Origin: Xiphophorus maculatus
Lineage: Eukaryota > Chordata > Actinopteri > Cyprinodontiformes > Poeciliidae
Direction: 5' to 3'
Assembly: GCF_002775205.1 (NCBI RefSeq)
Contig: NC_036457.1
Location: 22,898,720 to 22,962,719, forward strand
Length of the DNA: 64,000 bases
Both the position numbers and the translations under genes were made by a program. The notes below the pieces were generated by a model, which was not told where the DNA came from, ran no database searches, and was given only the letters and a program-made list of their open reading frames with translations. Shown piece after piece: positions 11,501 to 25,769 of this stretch (the stretch's first letter is position 1; each line of letters opens with the position of its first letter).

Positions 11501-14500
11501 ATGATTTATGGCAGTATTTCAAGTCGTCTGTGCAGGTAAAGCTGGGAAGACAACAATAGTCATTTCAGTAATTGGGTTTTTGAAAGTACTACAAGTGTCC
11601 CCTAATGCAGGGCTAGTTGAGAACCAGTGTCCTGCAAATTTTAGATGTTCCCCTGCTCCAACACATCAGAATTAAATAGTTAGATTAGATTGCATTTATT
11701 GACATTATGCAGTAATGACAATAAATTACTGCATAATTTATGCAGTAATTGAGTAATGGTACAGCTCTGCTTAGGGCTTTTATAACAGTCAAGACACAGA
11801 AGACTAGAAGTGTGACCTGGGAATGAAAACAAAAAACAAACTGTTTTTTAACAGTTTGTCTTTACCTTTTGCTCCTGCACTGTTTCCCCAACGGCAGTAG
11901 AGTGAGCAGGTGCTAGGCAGAATGATGGCAGTCTTTATTGATGTTCTGGACTCTGGAGAGACATCAGGAGCTCTGCCCTGATGACCCTCTGCCTCATTCT
12001 GTGTCTTGATGGTTGGAACTTTTCCACACAGACTCCAGGAAGTAGAGATTAGTTGGCTATTCTTCTGTGGCTTGTCTTCCACACAACATCCACAGACACA
12101 TTTGTATATTGAAGCATCTCCACTTAATTCAAGCCTGTTAATGAAGAATGTAGTGTTTGTGAGCAGCAGGCTGAGGAGCGAACCTCCTCCCTGTCCTCAT
12201 TTCTGTTAATATTTACAACATCTGAGGTCGACCATAATCCATGGAGACCCTGGTAGTCTTGATATCTCCTCTGGATGGAATGAGTCATTATGTTAAGGGA
12301 GCTGAAAGCTGCTGTGTCTGTGCATGCCAACATGGAAATCATTAAATGAATAATTGCTAAATAAAGAAAGAAAATTACTTCATAATTAATTAAATCAATT
12401 AAAATTAACTTATCAAATTCTTAGCAAATTTCCATCAAATGCCCTTGCCAATATGTGCAACTTGTTTGGTTGTCAAGAGAGCAGAAAGTTGATGCATCCG
12501 TGCATGCCGCCATGGTAACCCTCCTGAGTGTTATTAGTAGCAGGACTCTGGAGAACCAAACTGCAAACTGACATTATTCAGCCATTTCATTTAGATTTGT
12601 CTGACCATGAACAAAAGCTCAAGGTCACCAGCCCAACTAGAACCTATATTTATGTACTAAAGGTATTGACATTGTTTAAGTTGGGAGTTTGATCTTATTA
12701 AATTTCTGTATCCCGATTATTACAAACTTGTCCTGCTTATCAGGATCATAATTTAGTAAAACTGCATGCAAGAACGGATTATGATTTGAAATGAATGCAC
12801 AGAATGTACATTGTGTTTGTATATGCTAAGCTTTTTATTATTAATAATTATATCTAATATCACTAACCCACACAGAATATGCTCAGTTATATTGAAGTTA
12901 TATTAGGTTAATTGGATATAACATAAACTTCCTATCTTCACCATTTGCATACAATAATTTTTTTTTACAGGCACAGTAATTGTTCCAATAAAATATTTAC
13001 AAACAGTCCAGATATTTTTGTTTAGGCCTCAAATTATTGTTATTTTTACATGCTAAATTTATATTTAAAATGTTATGTATTAAACCAAAATAATTGATTC
13101 TGATTGGAATGGATATCTTTCAAAAGAAAAAAAAAAGAGTGTTGGATTAGAAAATTTTTTAGTTGTTTTAATTAAGATTTTATTTACAAACTGGCTTGTC
13201 AAAATATTTTTGCACTTCACAATCATAGAAAAATCTTTGACATTGCAACAAGCGAAGCTTTATATTTTTTGAATAGCTTTTTACTTGCATTATTTTGACA
13301 ACTCATGTGGTTATGAGCTCTACATCTTGAAGTTGGAAGGCATCCTTGCCATCACCGTTATCTTTTGCTCCCTTCACAGATTTTCTACCTATTTTTCATA
13401 TTCAGAAAGTGTTTAATGATAAAAGACCATATGCTGCCACATTCTTGTTGATCACATTGGTTTAGCTAAGTATTACCTGGTTTCTGTTTATTACAAAGCA
13501 CAAACATGCTTGGCAATTTGATTGCAGATTAAGACTGTTGCATGTTTTACTGCTGAATAAACTCTGCTGTCTTTAGTTTGCACATGACAAACTTCAGGAG
13601 AATGGCATCACCCAGCTGTCGCTACTGTGTGTCCTGAGCCAACATGAAGGCATTTGGAGCCACAAAGTCCTGCAAAGTATTTTGTCTGATGAGAATCCTG
13701 CAACAGAACATGGTAAATTTTAAGATGTGAAGAAAATAAAAAAATATATGAACAGTATGATAAGTGAAAAATAAACACACGATGAAGTAGTGTGTTTCTG
13801 CTTTTGCTTCATAGCAAACACAGACCTAGATAATGTAGAGTCTACTCAGGTCCTGGAAAAAATAATCATTATTTACAATATTTCAATTTTAGCACTGAGA
13901 TCCATGAGAGGAAGCAAAAAACAGAGGAATACATTTCTATTTTTGTTCACCATATAACAGGAAAATTTATCCTGAATGCATAGTGTTTAAATAATCTTGT
14001 TACTGCATTTAAATAAATGTTAACATTTATTTAAAACCAATAAGTTCTTCACATACTGTGTGCAGTGCTAATATAATAAACAATATTTGTTCCTTATGTT
14101 TTTGTGGACTTATTTTGACAAAAACTTATTTTTTTTGCACTAAAAAACTGATGGTTTGAATTGAACCTTCGGTTTCAACCTCAATTCAACTCAAATGTTT
14201 AGTTTCCCCAAAGAGTGACTGTTGATGGTGATTCTGGGTTCAGGAAGCTCTTCTATAGCAGTCTGTGTTTCAGTAGATCTGGAGATGCCTCAGACTGAAG
14301 ATGCTCTGTTATTAGGGATTGTGGAGACAGGTGTATGAGTTGCCTGTTCATCTGACCTACACACAAATGGAAGGTTGAGACAGAGGGAGTGCCAGCTTCT
14401 CCTGATCTAGTGAAAAACAATGGTGGGGAAGCAGCTTCATCCCAGAGAGAGCCCAGTAGAGACAATATTTCACAGTATCATCTGCTATATTTCACCACCT

Positions 14501-17500
14501 GTTGTTTATGACCACTACTAATCCATCTCATTTCTTTTTGCCATTCTACAAATCTGTCTGCTCCTATATTTAATTGGAATTCATTTTATTTGAGCTTATA
14601 AGATGCTGATCAAGTATTCCTGGTAGCTTTAGATAATAAAAAACACCCTCTTGCTAACAGCAATGTTTCCATTAGAAAAACTGAGAGAAAACATTTTGAA
14701 AAGAAAAGACTGCAAGGCCACCTTTTGCAGCACTGTTGCCGAACCATTTATCAGTGACGTGAACAAGCTGATGATGAAGGTTGGCTGAGTTCTGGGTGAC
14801 CACTCTGAACCCACTGTCCTGCTCCCACACACTTGAATGGCACACAAGAACTGGAGTTGGAGACCCTCACTGCAGAGATTGTTGTGCAAAGGAGCGTCCT
14901 TCAGAAAATAAGCCATGGTGTCTTGATTCCCGCTCCCTCCATCGGTTATTGTGTCCTTGGGCCTGGTGGTGCCAGTGCGTGGCAGCCTGACCTCTGTCAG
15001 ATTGCCCAGGGCAGCTGTGGCTACCATCCAGTAGCTTACCACCATCAGTGTGTGAATGACTGAATATAGTGTGAAGCACGTTGGGGTCCTCTGGACGTCA
15101 TAAAGCTGTATACAGGTACAGGCCATTTACCATTTTACCATAATAGACCATCCCAAGTATGTTCTTTATAAAACTAATATAATGGTGGGTCTTCAGTAAG
15201 AAGCATCTGCGGTTATACAGACTGCTACAGGAGATCCTTCCTGCTCATAGCCTTCACCATCCATAATTACATTAAAAAATTGGTATCTACAATATTACAA
15301 TTCCTGTTTGGTATAACATATTTTTAAAATAATGTGTAAACTCACTGTAAACACAACCTGTGTGTATTCCTAAATTGGCTAAGTTGCCTGTACCTTACTG
15401 TGGGAGTTCAATGAAGCTACTTTTGGATTATAGCAGAGTCATTTTCAGTAACTCCTTACATTGTTACAAAAAGTCTAAAATGAAAACCTAACTGTGTGAT
15501 TTAACTTTTTCAGTGGAGAAGTTTTTGGAGCATGAGGGCCCTGTGTTGCTGCAGATGAGAGTGAAGCAGCTGATAAAGGAGAAGCAGCTGGAGAAGGCTG
15601 CACTTCTAGCAAAGATCTGCACTGACTGTTCTGCCTTCCAAGCGAAGGGGGATTTCAAACAGATGTATCTTGTCTGCCTCTGTGGCACGTTGGAAAAAGA
15701 TCAACTCATGGAGGAGGTAAGCAGATTCTACTTCAGGAATGAAAATAATTTTCATTTATGAAAAAATGTCAATAAAACTGATTTTTGTGCTTCTATATAG
15801 ATTTTGGACAGATTAAACCAAATATTAGCTTAAATCAGACTTATTGCAAATTCATATGGACAGATGGAATTAGTTGATCTCTTGTCTAAGAGAATCTTCT
15901 GGCTTCGTAGTCGTGACTTCATGGTGCATGAAAATTATTCCTTATTTACAAATTTCCCTTCAGTAGTACAGCTACATTGATTAGATTTAAAGATGACACA
16001 GGGTTAGTTGGCCTTGTGCAGAAAGCTGGTCCCTCTTGGTTAGGGTCTGTGAGAGCTACTATCCTGCAACTTTTAGAAGCATCCCTGCTCCAACACATCT
16101 GAATCAAATGAATTGCTTACCAGTCTTCTGAAGGACTCCTGGTGAGGGAATTTAGCCATTTGATTCTGGTTTGTTTGAGCACATGTGTATCTAAAAGTTC
16201 TAGCCTGGTATATCTGGAGGACTGAACTTGGTGAGCCCTGCTCTGTTTTTCTACAAAGCATAAAGCCTCTAAATAGTGGTGAAAGGAGTGTAAGCTAGAA
16301 ATGTACCCAAATACTAAAAAAATAGGAACTAATAATAGTTGTCAACATTAAACGGTACACTTATTGTAAATGTGCAGACCTCTAAATATCTGCACATTTT
16401 TCTGTTGACATGAGCTTTGCTGAAAACACAGATTATGTTTTAGGAAACCATCCTGAGCTATTCTTCTTGCCAGAGAGGAGTTGTTGAAAAGCAAGAATAG
16501 TATAGTTTTTAGAATATGGGACATGCCCAGATTCATGCCCTATGCTGTACTATTTTCTTTTTTAATTAAGGAATGTATCAGATTGTTACAGAACTGTTGG
16601 AACTTTGGCTGGTGAATATCTACACTGTCCAAAAGACTATCTTAACAGAGAAAAATGAAAAAGTTATTCAAAAATGTAAAGACATTACAAGATTTACTTT
16701 TGGGTAGTTTCTTGTGGATAGCCAATCAGGTTCTCCGTACACCTTCATTGAAGCACTGCACATCTGAAATTTCTTGGGCTTAGCAGTGACAAAATAAATA
16801 ATATTTTAATGTGCTTCTGATTAAATATTGTCATAAAGTTGGACTGTAAATATAATTTTTGTGTGTGTCTGTCCAGCTTTCAAAGGAGGACTGCCACGAC
16901 GCTATAGAAATGATTTGCAACCTGGAATCAGATGGAGATGACAGCGCAGCGTTCAGTTTATGTTCAGCCTTTCTAACCCGTCAGCTTCTCCAAGGAGACA
17001 CATACTGTGCTTGGTAAGGACACTAAATGCCCCATCATGTTAACTGGTAAAAATGCTGGACAGGAGTTACCTTTGAATTATCTTAGTTTTATGTATTGTT
17101 TTCCTATTTTAAATCCAGGGAGCTCACTCTGTTTTGGAGTAAGCTGCTAAAGCGGTTAGAGCCATCAGATCACGCCTTCCTGGATAGATGCCGGCAAATG
17201 TCAGTCTTATCCAAATCCGTGTATCACATCCTGTTCTTCATCAAGGTCATCCAGTCGGAGGTTAGTTGGTTGTCCCTAATGAGCTCACTGAAATATTTGA
17301 GATCTTGATGTGTTTGTGTGTTTACATTCATTTATAAGCAGCCTGTTAAGGTTATGTTTGCCTTTGTAGCTTATTTTGAGTTGAGTAAGTTTAATATTTT
17401 TGACTAATGACTGGGCTTCTTCCTTCTTTTATAGATAACCCACGTTGGTCTACCAGTGTGTATCGAGTTGTGTATAATGGCGCTACGGATCACATCGGAG

Positions 17501-20500
17501 GATGTCAAAGGAAAGGCCACAGTCTGTAAAACAATTTCCTGTTTGCTTCCAACTGATCTGGAAGTTAAAAGAGCATGCCAACTAACAGAGTTCCTTCTGG
17601 AGCCGACTGTGGATTCATACTATGTTGTGGAGACACTTTACAATGAACCAGATCAAAAACTAGAGGCAGAAAATATGCCTATTCCCAACTCTCTGCGTTG
17701 TGATCTCCTACTGGTTTTAAAGACCCAGTGGCCTTTTGACCCAGAGTTCTGGGATTGGAAAACACTGAAGCGTCATTGTCTGTCTCTAATGGGTAATGAG
17801 GCTTCTATCGTCTCATCCATTGACTCTCTAAATGATTCTGAGAACACTGAGGAAGAAGAAGACTATATGAGTCTAAAGGACTGTAATTATATCCCAGACA
17901 GTATAGTCAGTGGCACATATGATCTTCAAGATGCGGCAGACAAGAAACAGAAAAATAGAGAAATGAAGAAGCTGAAGGAAAAGGGCTTTGTATCTACCCG
18001 CTTTAGAAACTGGCAGGCCTACATGCAGTACTGTGTGCTCTGTGACAAAGAGTTTCTTGGTCACCGAATTGTTCGACATGCTCAGATTCATTTCAGCCAT
18101 GGAATCTACACTTGTCCAATTTGTGCTGAGACGTTCATATCCAAAGACACATTCCTTCCCCATGTAACGTCACATGTTAAACTTTCTTGCAAGGAAAGAC
18201 TGAGTGCAATGGAAACCAGCAGAGCACTGATTAATTCCAAATTGGCAGCCCCTTCCATTGCCATATTGAAAGCAAAAGCACACAATGAACTTCAGAAGCT
18301 TAACAGTTCACTGAAACAAAACATTGCTAGAGTTCAGAGAACTCAGTCTCAAGTGAGTAGATGTGATGTAGACGTTAATGAGGACAACTACATGTGCCCA
18401 GTGGGAACATGCAAGAGGAGCTTCAAGTTTATCAAAAACCTCATTGCACATGTTAAAGGTCACGGGGATAATGAAGAAGCAAAAACGTTTCTTGAACTGC
18501 AGAACAACAAGGTGGTTTGCCAGTACTGTCGTCGCCACTTTGTTAGTGTAACTCATCTTAATGATCATTTACAAGTCCACTGTGGCGCAAAGCCTTATAT
18601 TTGTATACAGTTAAACTGCAAGGCAAGTTTTCTGTCAAAGACCAAACTCCTCTTACATAAGAAAACCCATTCAGATTTCATTGCTAAATGCATGTTTCCA
18701 AATTGTGGAAAAATCTTTAATGCCCCTTTTAAGCTCTTTGATCATGAGTCACATCATTACAAAACCTTTACTTGTAAAGTTGTCGACTGTGGAAAGGTAT
18801 TTCATTCTCAACAACAGCTAGATTTGCATGTAGAGAACCATGCTACCCAGCATAAAGACAGTTTACCTCGTTCATCGTTCTCTGCCAAGTCACAGCCTGG
18901 TTCTTCAACTAATGAGCAAATACCTTCTAGTCAATATTCTGTTAAACCAGAACATTCCCAGATAAACATCAACTCTGATGCTTCTTGTTATCCAAATCCT
19001 GGAGAATTTATGACCATACAAAGTTTGTTGAAGACTTCACCAGAACATGTGGATACCATGGAAACATGCCAAGTCAAACCAGACCCTCCAAAATCACTGT
19101 TTCCAACCGGCAACATCTGCAGTTCCAATAATTCTCTCATTCACTCTCATTCCCATTCCCATTTACTTAATTCCAGCAAAGAAAAAGATGAGGTTGGCCA
19201 TCAGTCATTAGATCGTAAGATTCCACCTCAAAATTATCCAGTACATCCATTTGAAGCCAGTGTAGGACAGCTTTTACAAAGTCTGCCCCACACACTCCCC
19301 AGCAAAGTAAATACGGATGTAATGAATTACAAATCTAACCATAACTTTATGTTACCTATGCTTCAAGGGCCAGTGTCTTGTAGGAATAGTTTAGCGGTAT
19401 CATTGCCTCACATTTCTTCGGATCCATCAGTGTCACAACCAATACCACCAAGAATAAACCCTCAACTAACTGAGAGCAACCAAGAGAACTTTGCTACTCC
19501 CTCAAATGTCACAGCTCCCCCTCCAGAGCAGAGGCCAAGGTTCCACTGTGCATTTGAAACGTGTACAAAAACCTACAGCTCTTATAGAAGTGTTTCCAAG
19601 CACATGAGAGCAGTTCATCCAGAATTCTATGAGAAATGGAAAGTTGCCCGCACTGAAATCAAAATAAGCCACATTCCAGCACTGAACACCTCATCAGGGC
19701 CTTTGAGTTCAGTCTCCTCACTACAGACGAAGCAGGCTAGCCGTCGGGTTCAGGGAAATGGTATTATTCAGCCACATTCTTGTCTTAACACAAGTACAAC
19801 CTCTCAATATGGTGTCCCACAAAATCTCCCATCATTTCCCCACAATCCAAACAGTTCGCAGCTAATGGCAAGTGTTTTAAATCCCATTGTCCTTTCTCAG
19901 TTAGGTGCTGATCGAAGTCCAATAACAACACAGTCTCAACTTTCAATGGGTCAAAACCCTGTTGCTGCTGGAAGTGAATTTGTTCCTAACCGTAATTCTT
20001 CCCAAGTATTCCCATCTAATCAGCAAATGATACACGAGATTGATTCATCTAGTGCTCTTTTCCCACTTGGTATTTCTTCATCCTCTGTAATGGAATCAAA
20101 AGTTTGCCATTCAGAGTCCTTGGACTCACTGCTTGATAAAAGTAGAGCCCAGACTACTACTGTGAGCACTCAAAGATCAATGGAGTTGTCACAAGAAATG
20201 GCAGCCTCCCAAACCTGTACTTCGAAGATGCAAAGCTGTGTAGTCTCACTTTCCAAGACTCCAGAGAAAACAAAGCCAAATCATGAGCTGTTCGATTTGT
20301 CAATTTTGGAGGAAAAGCAAAGCAGAACCATCCAGCCTAAGTATGACCCCGCCATCTCTGAAATGAATCTTGAGACTGAGAGGCAAGACAGGAAACACGC
20401 CAGGACCAAATGGCCTGCAATAATCAAAGATGGAAAATTTGTTTGTCGAAGGTGTTTTAGACAGTTTGATAATCCTCGATCTCTTGGTGGTCATTTGTCC

Positions 20501-23500
20501 AAGCGTGCAATTTGCAAGCCATATCAAGAATCGGCAATAAACACAGATTTACCGCAATCATTTCTTGATCTTCTAAATTCAGAACAAACGGTTGCCACAT
20601 CCCAGACACAATCCTTTTACAACGGTGTTGCTCCATATCAGAAACCTGAAAAGAAGGTAATTGGTTTTTCTTCAGCTTCAAAACATTATCCCACTTCCCA
20701 GTATCCTCAAAATAACATGCCGTCATATGAAAACAGTCCCTCGAAAAATGTCATGCTTAAGCATCTTATGCCTGAATCCAGTATGTCTGATCAGTTTGTT
20801 CCTCCATCGGACACCCAAACAATGTTCCAAAACAGCTGTGCTTCTCATGCTGCAAGTGAGCATCTACTTGGTACCTCAGTTATACAACATACAGAAACTG
20901 TCCAGCTGAAGCAGAGGGTCAATTCATACTTTGCCACCCATCCTCATGATTCACATGTGGAGAGGTTTCCTGTGAGTGAATTCTCTGATTCACTTCTTTC
21001 AGAAATCCTCATGGAGAACTCTGCTAGTGCTCTCCTGGGCACTACTCACAAAATCAAAAAAACTCCTGAATTAATTTTTCATGAAAGTTATCCCTCTAAG
21101 AAAACCATCTCGGCTCCAGATTCCTGTTCAAATGCCATGAAGCAAATGTTGTTACCCGAGTTTCACCTTAGTCAAGCAGTAACAAGTGGTATGCAAGCCA
21201 TGAGTCCAGTGAAGACTACTGATAAAGATATCAAAAAGCGACTGCGTGAGCAGATTTTGGCTGGTGACTTTCAACGCAGAAACATTTGTTCTTCTGGAGA
21301 TGTGAATCTAAAAACTTCGGGCTCAAGTCCCTACAGTCCCTCCAATAATTCTGGATTTCAGAACTTGTTCTATGACGCAACAAGTCATTCAAAACCTCAA
21401 GGTCAAGTCCTTACAGGAAGTTCTCCAGTTACTTCAGAATCATCTGGTAAAATTGAAGACCTGCTGAACACCCAGAGCTTTACTGGTTTCAGAGAGACTC
21501 CCAGAATCCTCATAGAGCTACCAAGCCCCCCAGTTACCACAGCAACTGAACTGGATCCTGGACCTTCAGGGTTATCAGCCAGCCAGCATCAGTGGATGAC
21601 TGAAATGCAGTGTGCATTTGAAAGGCTTGACTTGATGAGAGAACTTCCTGATCAGTTGATAACTTCGTTAAAACAAAATGGGTTTGAAAAAAGCGGCCTA
21701 CCTGTATCCTCTAAGGTGAAATCCCAAAATTTCACAGGAGTCACTTCAGTTCCATCAACATCTGTTGTTAAACCATTTGCTTGTGAAGACATTGATTGCT
21801 CATTTAGTTCCATTTCTAATGATTCCCTATGGAGGCATCTCTTCAAAGCTCACAACTACACAATTGGGATGGTTAATGAGGTCAAGAAAAGGTATGGACA
21901 GTACTCTCCTTTCAAGTGCGAGAAATGTCCGAAAGCATTTACTCGAAACTCAAACCTTCGCATTCATTACCGGTCGGTTCACAAATTATCAAATAAAGAA
22001 ATTGCAGACCTGGATGAAAAGCGAAAGATGGCAAAAGCTGAAGTATCTAATGCAAGTCGAAAGAAGCCTGTGGCCGTAAACCAGGTTCCATTGACTCCAG
22101 TTAATCATACGATTTTAGATAACAGTGCCTGTATACATCCTCTCCAAGCTTCATTGAATCAGACATATGTTCCTTCAGCTAACACAGCTGTAACTAATCA
22201 TGAATATCAAGGTCATAATCACTGCTCAGTTATCCATTCCTTAAAAGATGTTCCCATGCAAAATCTAGAACAAACTCCACCTGCAAGTCGTCTGACCTTC
22301 CCAACCTCCCAGGCAGCACAAACAGGGATGTCTACTGAACAATGGATAAAACAAGAAGGAAATGTGCCTGAATTGCATGCAGAAAGTCAGAATTTTCCTC
22401 TATTCCAGAATTTGTCTACCCTACCTCAAGCTCCAAGAACTCATGAAAATGGCCCTTTCAAGATGCAAACAGTGGTTAAACAAAATACAAACATTGTCAG
22501 GAAGTCTAAAGGGAAGAAGCCAAAATCAGAAGATGCTTTGAGTCCATATAGACCATATCGCTGCGTCCATCAAGGTTGTGAGGCAGCCTTCACGATCCAG
22601 CAAAATCTGATCCTCCACTACAGGGCTGTGCACCAGTCTGCTTTGTCAGCACTGGTGGAGAGTGGGGAGCATGTCCTGAGTGAGGAGAATGACCAAAGTG
22701 AGGAAGCAGATGAACTACTGCACCATGTTAAGGAAGAGCCAGAGTCTGAGTTGCTGCAGATTACAGAAATCAGATGTCAAGTCAAAGACTGCTGCTGTGT
22801 TTTTCAAGAAATTCCCAATCTCTTCCAGCACTATCTGCAGTTGCATGAATTCACAGATGATGAGGTGGAAGCACTATTGTTTGGTGTAAGACTTGGCAGG
22901 TTTGCTTGTGGTCACCAAGGCTGCACAGAAACCTTCACTGCTTTCAGAAAGTATAAAAGTCATGTTAAAGAGCACCATAAAGACCTAAACCTTGCCAAAC
23001 CTGAACAATTACAAGTTTTCAAGTGTGAAATTGAAGGCTGTGATCGCTCTTATGCTACAAAGTCAAACATGCTCAGACATATGATGAAAAAACATCAGGA
23101 CTTGTACCAGCTTAAACTACAAAATAAACAAGTGGAAGAGGATGAAGAGAAGCAAAACTCAACATCTTCACATTACCAATTTACCAAAATAAGTAATGGC
23201 AAAGAAAATATAGAGAGCAACAAAAAGATCCCCCTGAGGGCTCATGACAGGAAGAAGGTAGACAAGTCAAAAAGCAAACACTGGCTGAAATATGGAAAAC
23301 CTTCCTTGAAGTCTAAAGTGGATGCATCTGCCTTGTGCACCAAGAAATTTCACTTGCAGTATCCTTGTATGATCAAAGGCTGCACATCAGTCATGAAGTC
23401 TGAAAAGAGCATACTCAAACATTACATTGTACATGGACTGTCGGAGAAGTACTTGGAACAGCACAGGAGTCACTTCATATTCTGCAAGAAGTTCTCCAGA

Positions 23501-24157
23501 CATAAATTTCGTTCCATCAGGAGTGACGACTCCAAATCTGAGAACACTTCAGAGCAGTCGGACGTCGAGAAAACAGATGCTGTCACTGATGAAGGGAAAT
23601 ATGAATATTCAAAGCCGGTCCTACGCAGGAGAAGCCCAACAGAGATGCCCATGACTTTGTTAAAAACGAAGTTATCAAAAAAGAAAAGTTCTGATGGACT
23701 TGTGGTACTAAAACGTAAACGAGGGCGACCAAGAAAATTTGGCGGAAGTTTTGTCAAATCTAAAAAAGTCATTCGGCCAACCAAGACAACGTCTGTTCAG
23801 GTCAAGGAAGAGAAGCAGACCTCCCCAAGCCTTGCAATAGTTCCAGAGGAGACGGAGCAGAGTGTGCCCCTGGCTTCCTTTAAACCGATGGGATTTGAAA
23901 TGTCTTTCTTACAATTCTTGGAAGAGACCAGAGAATCAGAGCAACACTTGATGAGGTCAGTTAAGGTAGAAAATGGTGAGAGCCAAACTAGTTCAAATAG
24001 CAAAAATACCTGTGTCTGGTTCAGCAACCATCAGAACTTAAAGTCACTTTGCAAAGTGAAAATAAAACTAGATCCAGCCTTTGTGGGTGTCATAGAGCCC
24101 ATGTTGAAACAGCTGCAGGACATGGACCCAGCTGTAGTGTTGGAGAGATGTGACTGA
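8593..24157 (+). CDS. znf292: Zinc finger protein 292
   Basis: A large nuclear C2H2 zinc-finger protein, related to RLF, that acts as a DNA-binding transcription factor. Eight exons: 8593-8757, 11176-11330, 11460-11535, 13577-13712, 15514-15716, 16877-17013, 17119-17260 and 17435-24157. Phases agree, giving 2578 residues (about 2720 in human). It starts MADEEAEQDRGLVDNISKT, like the mammalian protein. Residues 1-340 are a helical region with DYCQEFCRTLLEF and AWELTLFWSKL; KTISCLLPTDLEVKRACQL follows. The last exon holds C2H2 fingers at about 535-585, 655-810 (a cluster), 1040, 1340, 1785, 1830, 2045, 2115, 2160, 2200 and 2315, separated by long Ser/Gln-rich linkers. KRKRGRPRK near 2430 is an AT-hook. 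The single huge 3' exon carrying the fingers is also the mammalian arrangement. Fish often keep two znf292 copies; I cannot tell which this is. Confidence 0.97.
9830..9897 (+). repeat. L2-like LINE/SINE tail with (TGAT)n in znf292 intron 1
   Basis: 'gtaaagcactttgaaatgcc', 'ggtgctatacaaataaa' and then 'tgattgattgattgatg' form a classic fish L2-like 3' tail. Nothing coding is attached. The rest of intron 1 (8758-11175) shows no other element I can name. Confidence 0.6.
11585..11700. mobile_element. Half copy of a MITE in znf292 intron 3
   Basis: 'gtgtcctgcaaattttagat' and 'cctgctccaacacatcagaa' match one arm of the palindromic MITE at 16005-16250. The other arm is missing. The rest of intron 3 (to 13576) is AT-rich with no gene visible. 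Confidence 0.5.
14830..15140 (+). mobile_element. Fish SINE / LINE-tail repeat in znf292 intron 4
   Basis: The phrases 'cagattgcccagggcagctg', 'accatcagtgtgtgaatgac' and 'tacaggccatttaccatttt' are hallmarks of a very common fish retroposon whose end normally reads 'aagcgctatataaatacagg'. The minus-strand reading frame of 165 codons across this area is a by-product of the repeat. A related minus-strand fragment lies at 45195-45385. Confidence 0.6.
15175..15290 (+). mobile_element. LINE 3' end fragment in znf292 intron 4
   Basis: 'cttcagtaagaagcatctgc' and 'ctacaggagatccttcctgc' match the ORF2 end of the LINE family at 7560-8170. It is truncated on both sides. Confidence 0.5.
16005..16250. mobile_element. 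Palindromic MITE in znf292 intron 5
   Basis: The left arm ('ctgcaacttttagaagcatc', 'ctccaacacatctgaatcaa') and the right arm ('catttgattctggtttgttt', 'tgtatctaaaagttctagcc') are imperfect inverted repeats about 50 bases long around a unique centre. This is the standard form of a widespread non-autonomous fish DNA transposon. It encodes nothing. Confidence 0.6.
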
Positions 24158-24446
24158 CTGCTTTTTGGAGGTGATTTTTTAAAAATCCAATCGCTAAATC
24201 TCAGGATCTGAATTAGTCTGACTTGATGGACTAAACCAGTCTGTTCCACAGTACTATCTGTACAGGTTTTTTTCATATTGTAAAGTGTAAAGCATGTTCA
24301 AATGGCATCAATTTGTGGCGTCTAAATTATCCCTGTGGGAATTTGAGACAAAAGAGCTTAATTCTGTGTGTAGTTTGTGAAGATGTTGATTATTGCTTGT
24401 CGTGTGTATATATAGATTTAAAAATCCCACTGCCACCAGCAGCCCC

Positions 24447-24578
24447 ATTAAACTTTTGTATTATTTTAGTTGATTTTTATTGTCTTTTATAAGATCACAC
24501 AGCCCTCAAGAGCTTAAAACTTAAGTGCTGTTGCATGTGGACCTATAAAATGATTTTGTTACATTTTTCTGAATTAAA
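24447..24578 (+). terminator. Candidate znf292 polyadenylation signals
   Basis: ATTAAA occurs at 24447-24452 and at 24573-24578, about 290 and 420 bases after the znf292 stop. The second is followed by GT-rich sequence ('cagtggtttactttgacttt'). Either could be used; this is a motif call only. Confidence 0.4.
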
Positions 24579-24659
24579 GTCACTTGTTAAAATTCTCAGT
24601 GGTTTACTTTGACTTTTTAGTCACAGCTTGAGTACCTATTATCAAAATGTTTTTAAATA

Positions 24660-25760
24660 AGGTAAAAGGTTGAAAAACACATGCTGAGACTGTAGCACAG
24701 GGCTCCAAACATTCTTTTCTTAAAATTCTCTGGAACAGAAAAAAAAGACAACTTATTGCCTTATTTCCTTTCTTCTTAGTAAAGCAGAAAGGAAAGAACT
24801 CTTGTTTCAGTGCATGTTAATTAGCAAGATTTGCCTTATAAACATTGTGGTAAACATAAATCCCACTCTGCCCACAAAGTCAAACCTCGCCATCTCACTA
24901 GCTTTAGCTTGCTCTCTTAATCCTCCTGCGGTCTTGAGATGCGCTTTTACAAGGTTTTTCTGTGTGCGATTTTGGGAACTGATGGTCTGATGGACACCAC
25001 CCACTGCTTCCCTGTTGTCTTGCCGTGACATCTGCCAGGCTCCTCCTGAGCGTTGTGCTAAGAGTTCAAATAAAACCTTGTTGCTAAAGGAACAAAAACT
25101 GGACAGACAATTTACTGATCTACAGCTGATTTCTCTAATCTAATTTCTATTAATAGGACAATTCAATCAAAGTAATGTATGACCATATTGCTCATGCACT
25201 AAAGTTTTTGGTGTTACTAGAACATCAGCTATTCTCTTCAATTTGATACATGAATACTCATTACTTTTAATGATGCATGTGGCCAAGACTTGCAGGATAT
25301 TAGAGAAGTTCTCACCAGAGAAGGACTTGACAGTCGACTGAAGGTTTTTTTTATGTTTGGAGGAAAACATGATGTAATTTAAAGAAACTGGATCAATTCT
25401 GCACTGAATGGATCAGCTCTTGTTTAAAAAAAAAATAGTGGAATGTGTTGATGATCTTCACCCTACAGTGTGCAGACCAGGTAGCATAGTTGGTCTACCT
25501 GAGTGAAGTGACCACCCCTAAGCCATCTTTAAATAAAACAAAATTAGTGTCAAATGTTTGTGCAGTAAATATTTTTGTGCCCCTATCATTTTAAAGATTT
25601 TAGTAAAGGTTTCCAGAGGTTATGAAAAGTCAACCAGCCTCCCACCTAATTCAATTCTCAAACACAATTGGTATCAATCAAGTGTGCTACATTTGTGCTG
25701 ATGAATTTCCATTTATACAGCTTTTGTTTAGAAACTGTTACTGAAATATTAAAGTTTAGA
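24660..25760. other. Intergenic stretch without a recognised gene
   Basis: No gene is visible. A segment near 24960-25070 ('cttgccgtgacatctgccag', 'cctgagcgttgtgctaagag') resembles one at 2540-2600 in psmc6 intron 3 ('tggccatgacatcggccacg'), so part of this area is an unnamed dispersed repeat. Confidence 0.3.
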
Positions 25761-25769
25761 GACCAACCC

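Noticed and set aside
14629-15126. A 165-codon open frame on the minus strand.
   Set aside because: It runs antisense through a common SINE/LINE-tail repeat and has no recognisable domain.
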